DNA from: Enoplosus armatus
Lineage: Eukaryota > Chordata > Actinopteri > Centrarchiformes > Enoplosidae
Direction: 5' to 3'
NCBI RefSeq assembly: GCF_043641665.1
Contig: NC_092193.1
Location: forward strand, 10,284,501 to 10,348,500
Length of the DNA: 64,000 nucleotides
Shown here: piece after piece, positions 36,569-45,920 of the stretch
Numbering within the stretch: position 1 is the first letter of the stretch
Layout of the letters: every line of letters begins with the position of its first letter
Made by a program: the position numbers and the translations under genes
The notes under the pieces: generated by a model
What the model saw: only the letters and a program-made list of their open reading frames with translations
Databases searched by the model: none
What the model was told of the DNA's origin: nothing

Positions 36569-37059
36569 AACCTTCCTTCTTCCTACAGTCGAGTCATTAT
36601 CATCATCATTAGGAGTGCTGTTGTTGGTATTCTCAAATTCATATGTCAACCCATACAGGATAATCAAGTCCCCTGAGATTTGTAACACAACAATCATCAT
36701 CAGCACCATGCACACTCCTGCAGTGATTGCATTAGCAATGGCATTTTAAATAATCCTGTCTATCTCGCCCCGTAGCTCTGATCCTTTTTCTTTTCCTTGC
36801 ACTTCACTCTTTCAAGATCTCTCTGTAGTTGCATGAATATATGTATATATTAAATGCTCTGAACTTTTTTTAGCTTTGGTAATATTCTGCTGCTGCTCTT
36901 ATTATCACCCTGGGTAACAGCCAATGCCAACTGTATGACGCCATGTACACTTGCATCCTTGACACACACTCAAGTCTAGCACAAAGCACCTGTCTTAACT
37001 GGAGTAAATGGCACTAACCCAGCCCCTCGGGGTGTTATGCGCTCCTATAGGCTCCAAGA

Positions 37060-37338
37060 GCATTTTTAAAGCTCCGTGGTAAAAGAGAGATTTAATTGGT
37101 TTGAGCTCCCAGTATGTAGATGGCAGTGGGTGGCTCCTCCCATGCACCTGATAGGGAGTATTTACAGCTCTTTACAGCTTCCCACTGCACTGTTTCCAGG
37201 AGCGCAGCGCAGCACCATGACACTCCACTGGACTTAAGCAATAAGGATTTCCGTCTTTACACAGTAAAACTGACGCTCACCGCTGTATTTTCCAAGAAAA
37301 AAAAAGTTTGCCAAAAGTTGTCCACTTTGTTTTCCAAG
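37060..37338 (+). promoter_or_regulatory. snai2 proximal promoter and 5' UTR (inferred)
   Basis: A TATA-like TTTTTAAAG lies at 37063-37071, about 270 bases before the ATG. CACCTG at 37145-37150 is a high-affinity Snail-family E-box, which would allow Slug to bind its own promoter. The transcription start is not fixed. Confidence 0.4.
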
Positions 37339-37417
37339 ATGCCACGCTCTTTTCTGGTCAAGAAACACACAAACTCCGCAAAGAAGCCAAATTATAGTGA
37401 GCTGGAGAGCCCAACAG
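37339..37417 (+). CDS. snai2: snai2 exon 1 (coding part)
   Basis: It encodes the SNAG motif [20 protein letters not shown], then ELESPT plus one base. The donor is CAG|GTAAAG. This ATG is chosen because SNAG must be N-terminal; an upstream in-frame ATG at 37120 lacks family support. Confidence 0.97.
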
Positions 37418-38726
37418 GTAAAGTTTTTCAAAGTAAAGGACCTGTCTGACTTTACAAAGTTTTACAAAGTTATGTTTCTTACATGCAGTCGCGTTTTTAC
37501 TTTGTAAATGCTGTCAAACGTATTGGCCTACTACCGAATCTGCGCTCTTCGTTCAAGCGATGACAGGCAACACATGATCATTCATTTCATCTTGCTGTCT
37601 TTATTTCCAGTGTTCTTCACGCCGCACATCTACAGGGGCCTTCCTCTGCCCGTCATCCCCCAGCCGGAGATCCTGAGCCCGGCAGCGTACAGCCCCATCA
37701 CAGTGTGGACTACCAGCAACTTGCCGCTGTCTCCGCTCCCCAGTGACCTCTCCCCCATCTCCGGATACCCCTCATCGCTCTCCGACACCTCCTCTAAAGA
37801 CCACAGCGGCTCTGAAAGCCCGAGGAGTGATGAAGACGAGCAGATGCTTCCCAAGCTGACGGACCCTCACGGTGTGGAGGCAGAGAAATTCCAATGTAGT
37901 TTGTGTAACAAGTCCTACTCCACGTACTCTGGACTGCTCAAGCACAAACAGCTGCACTGCGACGCCCAAACGAGGAAATCCTTCAGTTGTAAATACTGCG
38001 AGAAGGAGTACGTGAGCCTGGGAGCTCTCAAAATGCACATCAGGACTCACACTTTGCCCTGTGTTTGCAAAATATGCGGGAAGGCTTTCTCCAGACCGTG
38101 GCTGCTCCAAGGACACATCAGGACGCACACCGGTGAGTGAGTGTGGAATAACAGAGGGGCCTTCTGACTGAAGAGCCAGAGTAGATGTTGAGGGCTTATT
38201 GTGTTCAACCTGGTGCATGATTTAATAGCTTGTACAGCGATAGTAGACCCTGTTTCACAGCTTAAAACTGTTTTATTTTTATACTGAGGCTGATATTGTA
38301 GTGAAAAATATGATGTTCAACTCTCAGAATGTTATTACTTCCTGTAGGTTTACAGTTGGTGGTGTATTGAAAAGAAAAATATATGTCATAAATAAATGTC
38401 ATACAGGCAGAGTGCTTTCCTTTAAAAAAAACACTGTGCTGCAGCCTGCTAGAAAATAACAGGCCAAGATGCCTCTGTAACTTCATTTTTATTCAAAGAT
38501 GTCTGCGTGCTATCTTTGACAATGTCCTCTTTCTCCCTTGACAGGAGAGAAGCCGTTCTCCTGCCCTCACTGCAACAGGGCTTTTGCGGACAGGTCCAAT
38601 CTCAGGGCTCACCTACAGACCCATTCGGATGTGAAAAAATACCAATGCAAGAACTGCTCCAAAACCTTCTCCAGGATGTCTCTTCTGCACAAGCATGAGG
38701 AATCTGGTTGTTGTGTAGCACACTGA
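37339..38726 (+). CDS. snai2: Snai2 (Slug) zinc-finger repressor, complete in three exons
   Basis: Slug is a nuclear transcriptional repressor that binds CAGGTG-type E-boxes and drives epithelial-mesenchymal transition and neural crest development. Exons 37339-37417, 37611-38132 and 38545-38726 total 783 bases (260 residues; human 268). The N terminus MPRSFLVKK is the SNAG co-repressor motif. It is followed by KKPNYSELE and [20 protein letters not shown], both hallmarks of Slug rather than Snail1. A Ser-rich segment ([20 protein letters not shown]) carries likely phosphorylation sites. Five zinc fingers lie at about residues 120-143, 151-173, 177-199, 205-227 and 233-256; the last is C2HC and ends SGCCVAH. 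The finger block matches mammals almost completely, while the central SLUG-specific region is diverged. The gene reads away from sntg1. Confidence 0.98.
37611..38132 (+). CDS. snai2: snai2 exon 2
   Basis: It completes a Val codon, then [20 protein letters not shown] onward through zinc fingers 1-3, ending HIRTHT plus one base. The acceptor is TTATTTCCAG. The donor is G|GTGAGT; reading through gives an immediate stop, so splicing is required. Confidence 0.97.
38545..38726 (+). CDS. snai2: snai2 exon 3
   Basis: It completes Gly, then [20 protein letters not shown] onward through fingers 4 and 5, ending ESGCCVAH and TGA at 38724-38726. The acceptor is CCTTGACAG. Confidence 0.97.
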
Positions 38727-39480
38727 ACTGGGATACTTTTCCACCACCAGAAAGAGGAAAAAAAAAAAACCCTCCTCTGTTGCTTCTTTATTTTTCCAAG
38801 CCCAGGAGAACTGTCAGGGAATCACATGGAAGGGGTGGGGGGGTCACTCCCAAGACTTTTTTTTTTCTACGAGCGGTCGATTTCATTTCAGAGTGAGAAA
38901 TATCTCTGCGCTCACGTGCTTCTCGTTTCAAGCAGTGTTTCTGTGATTGCAATCAGTGCTGAGCTTTGTCATACCATGTACTCACCTACCTGTGCTATTC
39001 ATGCACTTTTCTGCATGTCTAGAATGTTTTCTATGCCTTCACAATGCTATCTGCAGTGTTTGTACCAGTGTCTCTCAATGGCTGTTATGCAGTCCTCCAC
39101 TTTTTTGTTTTATACGAACCACACAAACGATACCAAAAAGGCGCATTATGAATGACAGTATAAATATGTATAACTAGAGGAATACTGAAGCCATTGTTAC
39201 TTTGGGAACAAGTGCAAACTTAGTTTTTAGGGTGAAATTATTATAACTTTTGCACAGTCATTAGAAAACAGTTTGCCAGCACTCAAATAGCAAAACAAAT
39301 GTTGTGCCTCAGTTTTACTTGGCAATAATATGTATGTCTCCTTTTTATATTTTTATATATTGAATGTACGCGTGACTGAGATGATTGTATATTAGCAGTG
39401 AAAACTGTGATGCTGAATGATTTTGATATTTTCATATCCTCATGACACTTTTAAAAATAAAGTTTCATGACATTTTGTAT
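38727..39480 (+). other. snai2 3' UTR
   Basis: AT-rich sequence with no ORF of interest, ending after AATAAA at 39456-39461. Overlapping short ORFs near 38826-39177 are compositional. Confidence 0.75.
39456..39461 (+). terminator. poly(A) signal of snai2
   Basis: AATAAA about 730 bases after the stop, followed by a T-rich tract. Confidence 0.75.
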
Positions 39481-41032
39481 AATTTTTTGGCATCTCTGAC
39501 GTTGCTTTTTCATCTGTGTGTGAGAGCACGACTCAGCAGGACTCATTGATTGTCACACACTTCAAACGGGATAACTCGCTCAAAAAGTAAACGATATTTA
39601 ATCCGGCTTGCACCATCTCATGTTATGGAGATGCAAAAAAGAATGAGGAGTGAGGTGACTCAGCTCTGAATCAGGCCTGAACCTGTTCCCTGTGAACCTG
39701 TCCAGACATCAAACAATCTTGAAATTTAACACATACTAGCTATATTGATCTGCACTCACTTGTTAGACCCTTTGAGGGCCCATTTCTTTGCCCAAGTGTG
39801 TGTGTGTAAAGTTTAAATGCAAGGGTGTAGTTCTTTTTAGCAAGTAATCCAAATTGTGAAACTCATGTCATCAAACTTGAGAAAAAATGTGTTTTTTTAT
39901 TTGTCTTCCTGCTCAATCACAACAATCACTGCAGGGGCACAGGGCACTCGGATATCTAGATTTTAATATGTTTTCACAAAAAGCTCACATTTGCATTTGC
40001 TTTGACAACCTCCTTGAATTTCTGGGATGCTTGCCATCGAGGATTAAATAGACTACCTCGGGCTACATTTTGTTGTCTTTTACCATATGCTGTCTACTTG
40101 CAGCAGATAGAGATTAGACTACAAAAAAAGTGCAGTGCCTTAAGGGATACAGTCAAAGTTGAACTCTTTCTAACAAACCCCAGAGAGTGTTCCCATTTGC
40201 CCTTAATGCCCAAAAGCTGCTGACCTGAAAGATGTGATCTGACAAATAGACACTTGTTTTTCTCGCTGCGAGGGGCTGAACTCCCCTGTAGGTAGATTCT
40301 CCTCGCTGTGAGTCACCGTGAAGCTATTCCAGGTGCCTGCCGCCGCACTCTGCATAGGGCCAGGTGGCTGCGGGGCTCTTCAACAACCTCGCTGAAGAGC
40401 AGGTGCAACCAGGAGGATACAAACCACAGCCACAGGTCCACTCACACTGTGGAAACCTCAGCCATGACCTAATGTGGAAATGTTACAAGCAGCAGGTCCT
40501 ATTATTCAGATGATTTGCCTCATAAAAGGAAAGTGCCATCGAGAGGCCACTTGAATACTGCTGAGATAGTAAATCTGTTTGTCCTCACTATTCTTTGGAG
40601 AATCTAATATCTTTTATTCCATAGGCAACACTTTATCATACTGGTGTCAGCAAGGGGGGGGGGGGATGCATAATGCCAATTAGCTTCATAATCTTGCAAG
40701 ATTCCCCCTTTTTACAACAACAATTAACTGCATGACTGATTTCTCAGATAACAACAACGTGTTAAATGCTTTCCCCTCCAACATGAATATTTGATTTAGC
40801 CGTTGTGATGATAGTGGGAGGAGAAGGGGAGGAGAAGGAGCAGGAACTCATTTGTTTTAAAGCATATGGCTATTAGAAGATGTGTTAAAGAATGTGAGAT
40901 CAAATATTTGTTAGGTGTGGAGACTGTTTATAGTCACACTGTTTGTGTTTAAGTTGCGAATGCGTAGACGCTAAATGCAGGTAGACACCCTGTGGGTGTT
41001 TTTTGCAATTAGATTAAAAAAGAAGAATCTCT
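39481..41032. other. downstream flank of snai2, no gene seen
   Basis: Mostly unique sequence. It contains the CAGGTG cluster (40330-40405) and a 12-base G-run at 40654-40665. Confidence 0.5.
40330..40405. promoter_or_regulatory. cluster of three CAGGTG E-boxes
   Basis: CAGGTG at 40330-40335, 40361-40366 and 40400-40405, all on the plus strand, in a locally GC-rich non-repeat stretch 0.9 kb past the snai2 poly(A) signal. CAGGTG is the preferred site of Snail/Slug and ZEB factors. The regulatory role is inferred. Confidence 0.35.
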
Positions 41033-41670
41033 GTGCTGAAATATTGTGAAGATAAGGTTCTGTTTATTCCCAAGAGTCAACTAGAATCAAAATATCTGAG
41101 GCCTGAATTTAGTCAGTGCAAATAAAATAGGATTTTGGCACAGCCTACTTTACTTTAGCTGTCTATTCATTTTATTGTGACATACTGTGAAGATATGAAT
41201 TTGAATTGGATTTTGATTTGTTCTTTCCCAAAAGTCAACGAAGATGAACATATTTTAGACCTCGATTAAGTCATTTATCATATTCAGTACAAATTTCATT
41301 CATTTCATTACTGTTTAATCTGCTGATTATACACTCAATTAATCGATTCATTTTTGCCTATAGAATCAGCCCCAAGGTGATCTATTGAAATTGCTTGTTT
41401 TATTCGACCATCAGTCCAAAACCAAACAAAGATATTTAGTTTACTTTCACATATGACAAAGAAAAGCAGCAAATCCTCACATTTGAGATGCTGAGGCAGA
41501 GACTGTTTGGCCTTTAAGCTTGAAAAACGACCAATCAATTATCAGAAAAGTTGCTGATTAGTCAGCTATTTGATTAATCGACTAATTGTTGAAGCTTTAG
41601 TGCCAATAAAATATGATTTTGCCACCATCTTCTTTACTTTAGCCATCTATACACTTCATTTGGCCACCCA
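41033..41670. repeat. diverged local duplication interrupted by a dispersed repeat
   Basis: The unit with TGTGAAGATA, then GAGTCAAC, then TTTACTTTAGC at 41043-41171 recurs, diverged, from 41188 and resumes at 41606-41670. The second copy is split by the repeat at 41315-41606. Confidence 0.45.
41315..41606 (+). repeat. dispersed repeat family of 27246-27520, copy 4
   Basis: It includes CAATTAATCGATTCATTTTT, AGTCCAAAACCAAACAAAGA, and AAAAGCAGCAAATCCTCACA shared with 27522-27662. Confidence 0.7.
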
Positions 41671-41869
41671 TCCTTTTGATTTTTCACCATTTTTAAAGCC
41701 TGAATTCATAATACTCTTTATTTTATCACGTAAATTATCCCATGTAAAATAAATGTCCTCACTTGACACACGAGTGCTTAGGGTGACATAAAAAAAAAAT
41801 CCAGAGCAGCCTCAAAGAACAGTGTGTTAGATGTGAAGTAGGGCACAACTCTCAGAAACCTGCTGACTT

Positions 41870-42330
41870 TATGGTGAATCAGGGAGCATGATTCCTTTAT
41901 GACCATCAAGTGGAACAAATAAAATTAAGGGTGTCCTCTGAGGGCTGATTGTCTTAGCCGGGAAAGCGATCCCCAGCCCTCCTCTCTAACCCCGCCACAT
42001 CAGAAAGGAGATGATTGTGTATTCCCCTTTACTCCGACCGCCCGGAGGAATGTTTGCCTGTTTATTGAGCTCCCGCATCTTGTTAAAAACCATTCTCTTT
42101 CATTTTTGTTGTCTCCTCAAGTGACTGGGTAGCTACTTAGAATGGCGCTGCTTTTCAGCTGGAGGTGCATATTCTCCAGATAATACTGTTTGCCTCTAAT
42201 TGTGTAGCGTCCTTTGCATCGGCACTCTGTTAATAAATTGGATTCATGCAGATCGAGTGAGCATAATTTAATCACCGGGGGAAGATGGATTCTTTTGAAG
42301 TTTCGCTCTGTCTTATAGTCTTATGTGTTT
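41870..42330. promoter_or_regulatory. candidate conserved non-coding block
   Basis: About 460 bases of high-complexity, non-repeat DNA with balanced composition between repeat-rich flanks, 2.4 kb past snai2. No ORF. Conservation is a guess from texture only. Confidence 0.2.
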
Positions 42331-44330
42331 ATCTCATTATATTAAAGGGTTAATGTAAAGGGGCAAAAACTGTTGTTGAAAGACTTTAAAGAAAATAGCA
42401 TTTTATTTTAGTTTAGTAGCTGGAGCTGCCTGTCTGATGTGCAGCAGGCTGTAGACGTGAGACCCTCCATGTAGGGCAGAAATGATTTTTGTTCTGTGTC
42501 ATTATGAGCGCTGAAGTGAAGAGTCCAGCAGAGACAGACAAGGCTGTGTTGTCTTAATCAATAGCTCTGTGGTCTCTTTTTGTTGCCTTCTTGTTGAGCA
42601 GAGGTCAGCTGTCAAAGGATCCTGTGATCATATTTACTTGATTGTATTTCCTCCTTAATGTTCAACCCACTAAACCCCATGACCACAGCTGTAAAAGATC
42701 ATCTCTGTAAACAACATGGTCCTTTGTGGCCACAGGTGATTGAAAGTTGTCCTTTTTACAGAAGGTTTTCACTTTCTGACAGTTATCACAGCTTAAATGA
42801 TAAACCATTTACATGTTAAGACCCCTATTTAGCATTTATAAGCAGTATAAACAATGAATAAGTGGTTTATAGCACACAGAACACACTATATTGTAGCTAT
42901 AAACACATCTTTAAGTGTTCATTAAAGTATTCAACTGCACTGCCCTACTACAAGAGAGCATTAGTGACAGAAGCAGTGAAGTTGACTATTTAAAGTCCAT
43001 AGTTCAAAGGGATTAAATGTAGCCCAAAATCTTTTTTGCTAGCAGGTGTCTGTTTGTCTACTATTAATATTTATATAAATCAATATAATGAATTAATCTA
43101 CAATTTAACACATTTAAATATGTGATTTAGTTTAACCACACCGAATCACATGAATGCCACTAGAGTCAAAAGCTGAGATGGCAGTCTATCTTCTAAGCTA
43201 GCTTTAGCTTTAGCAGGAGTTTAGCTAGGTTGTTATTTTCTCCATTATGATTGGATTTACGCAAACTGCTGCCTCATTTAGTTACGTGGAATAACAAACT
43301 GGATTACCAAGATCATCAAAATGTATATTTTTCATGTACAAATAAAAGCTAAGGAAAAATCACTGAGAAGCCTAAATTTTGTTTTAGCTAAGGTTAGCTG
43401 TGGCTATCTCAGCAGCTAGCTTTCACTTGATATAGCTCTCTTTAGCTGGCTAGTTTCCTGTGGATATTTTCCCAGAAACTTAATCTAATGGTATAACAGA
43501 TTTCAGAAAGTAAATACATAATTAATATTTGACAGTATAACTCAGTTATCGTATAAAACATGTCTTTATGCTTGTGAGTATGAAATATGTAGGCCTATGT
43601 ATGAATTAATTATTTTGAGAACTATTTATTATTTATATTTTTTCTATTCATACAGAATTTCTTTATGCTATAAATACTTTTTCACTCCTTTGATAACTGC
43701 GAAAACTCCAGCCGCCGAAGAAGGCCATGAGATGTGGCTGAAAGCTCTGGAAGAAATCAAGTGGACCTTGAGTTGAGATTTTATTTTGTCAAAGTAGGCT
43801 ACTATTTCCAAAACCAAGAATGAACCTAGAACATGCTTTCATTAGTTTTGAACACATTTATAAACCCACCTGTGAATGATTACATTTCATAAACACTTAA
43901 TAAATATTTTGTAACACACTGCAAAGATTTGTTAATATGCATAAATGTATCATTAAATGTGATAACAGTAGTGTTATATAGTGTTATTAATCATCCATAA
44001 ACTGTTTATACTCCAGTTACAGGTATGAGGAGTTGAAGTTGTTGATAAATACTAAAATAAACACAAATTACACTAATGTAATTTTATCTACATATTAACT
44101 ACTTGAAATTACACTTAACTTGGATGGTTTGAGTCTTACAGTTTGGTCATGTTCCAATTTGAATTCAACATAACCCCTTGAACCTTCAGAGAATTTCATA
44201 ATTAATTATTCAATGCAACCTCAAAATATGCAAGATGAGCTGTGTCATGCATATATAGATACTTAAAAAAAGTGACCAGCATATAACCACTTGATTTGCT
44301 GCCAATGACACAAGACAGTAATTCATTTGG
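42331..44330. other. intergenic, repeat-like AT-rich DNA
   Basis: No gene seen. About 42780-43000 and 43850-44035 share TTTATAA-rich words and may be parts of one old element. The stretch 43190-43460 is dense in AGCTAGC words. Confidence 0.4.
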
Positions 44331-44333
44331 ATT

Positions 44334-44549
44334 GTGTCTTCTTCAACATGCAGCTCTCCGCAGTCGAGTCTTGAGTCTCTTTCCTCCACGGGAATAGAGA
44401 CCATCCAAGCGAATAATGTTTTCAGAGTCCTCTCCAGTGCATTTTCAGGACAAGGTGATGCTGGACAGACATCAGAGTTATCAAATAATATTCAGATAGG
44501 GACCTCTGAATGGCTGTCAGTTTCACAAAGCGATGCAGGAGACTCATAG
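44334..44549 (+). other. unexplained protein-like open frame
   Basis: About 70 Ser-rich codons (including SSPQSSLESLSSTGIETIQA and GTSEWLSVSQSDAGDS) end at TAG. The frame is preceded by a pyrimidine-containing TTCTTCAACATGCAG that could be a splice acceptor. The composition looks more protein-like than nearby shadow ORFs, but I recognise no family, and a LINE relic begins about 115 bases further on. It could be a last exon, a captured exon or chance. Confidence 0.2.
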
Positions 44550-44663
44550 TTTGATGCGAAGCCACTGTCACACTAAGTGGGGAGAACCTGCATTTAATTT
44601 GAATAATGATGATGTCATGCTTTGAAAAGCGGATGTAGTAAATTGTTCATTTTTTAAATCCTT

Positions 44664-44883
44664 TTAGACCTCAGAGCTGCCTTTGACACCGTTGATCATC
44701 CAATTTAAAATTTGAACGCCGTAAGCACTGGGTGGTATTACCTGCCCTGCGCTTGACTGATTCATCTCCCTCCACTCAAACTGAAACTTTTATTTCACCG
44801 GTGGAAACTCATCTTTCTTTTGAGCGAACATCATGTCTGGAGTTCCTCAGGGCTCGATTTTTGGGCCAACCCTTTTTTTCATG
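44664..44883 (+). pseudogene. LINE reverse-transcriptase relic
   Basis: LDLRAAFDTVDHP is followed after a stop and a frame change by SGVPQGSIFGPTLF. These are two conserved blocks of non-LTR retrotransposon reverse transcriptase at roughly the expected spacing. The copy is short, frameshifted and dead. Clade not assigned (L2/Rex1-like is possible). Confidence 0.8.
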
Positions 44884-44994
44884 AAATCCTAATGATTCAA
44901 ACAGCCTTGTTAAGCTAAACAACTGCCCTGATGTCTTCAGGAGGTGGGTGTGTCAGAGGGTTTTAGCCATGCTGGCAGCATGACTCAATGGATG

Positions 44995-45633
44995 ACACTA
45001 CTTTGGTCCAGAATAAAATATCTCAACAACTATTAAGTGGACATTCATGGTCCCCACCGGATGAATCCTAATGACTTTGTTACTCATTTTGAGCACCAAC
45101 AGCAGGTCAAAGCTCTCACTTATGCAGTGAAATACTTTTTCTTCTCTCTTGTCTTCGCAACTTTGTTGATACCCTGACTTTTTCTCTAGCACCACCATGA
45201 GGTTCACATTTATGTTTTGAGTGAAATTTCTTGTTAACAATTGGATGGATTGCCATGAAATTTAGCACAGACATTCATGTCCCCCTCAGGATGAATTGTA
45301 AGAACTTTAGTGATCCCCTGACTTTTCACCTTGCCTGCCATCATCCGGTCAACATTTTCATTGGTTCAATACCTTAATCAAATACTTTGACCAAATACTG
45401 GCAAAACTAACAACATTCCCATCAGCTTCAGCTATACTTTGTGTTAAGTGCTAATTAGAAAATGTTAGCATACTAACACACTAAACAAATATAGTTAATA
45501 TAGTAAACATTGCTGCTATACATCAGCATGTTAGCATTGTCACTGGGAGCATATGAGCATGCTAACATTAGCATTTAGCGAAAAGCACCACTGTGCCTAA
45601 GTACAGCCTCACAGAGCTGATAGCATAGCTCCT
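44995..45633 (+). repeat. dispersed repeat, longest copy of the 14880-15118 family
   Basis: It starts near CTACTTTGGTCCAGAATAAA, includes GGATGGATTGCCATGAAATT and ACATTCATGTCCCCCTCAGG, and ends CAGCCTCACAGAGCTGATAG. Related degraded words recur at about 50170-50420. Confidence 0.75.
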
Positions 45634-45659
45634 AAATTTGTATTAACAAATATGAAATA

Positions 45660-45920
45660 GTTCAGATTGAAAGATTGAAAGTGCATTATTTGCCTTGGAA
45701 ACAGCACACGAGCCATTTAGTAGCTGTTGTGGAGTTTTCAACTGCATCACACAGTTTTCATTGAATTGTTTTCCTGAGCACTTCAAGGACTTCTCATCCC
45801 TATTGGCTGAAACGTTGAGATTGAAAGTTCATTGATTACCTTGGAAACAGTAGTTGGCAAAACAATCTCACCACAGGGTTAATTTAGCAGCTGTTCTGGA
45901 GCTTTTGATTGTATCATGAT
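45660..45920 (+). repeat. two-unit degenerate tandem repeat
   Basis: Units around 45667-45748 and 45818-45918 share GATTGAAAGT, CCTTGGAAACAG and TTTAG(T/C)AGCTGTT(G/C)TGGAG words. Confidence 0.5.

Larger units (their letters stand above)
32942..37059. other. sntg1-snai2 intergenic space
   Basis: About 4 kb between the presumed divergent starts. It holds a dispersed repeat with hormone-response-like sites (33985-34445), a further repeat (34490-34675), a piggyBac-like short element (34683-34896), a CAG-rich stretch (36246-36280) and a TA-rich run (36543-36568). No gene was recognised; in particular no copy of PPDPFL, which lies here in human. Confidence 0.6.

Noticed and set aside
37772..38218. 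148-codon minus-strand ORF opposite snai2 exon 2
   Set aside because: Shadow of the strongly coding plus strand; no family resemblance.
38507..38698. Alternative-frame ORF across snai2 exon 3
   Set aside because: The zinc-finger frame 38545-38726 is clearly the real one.
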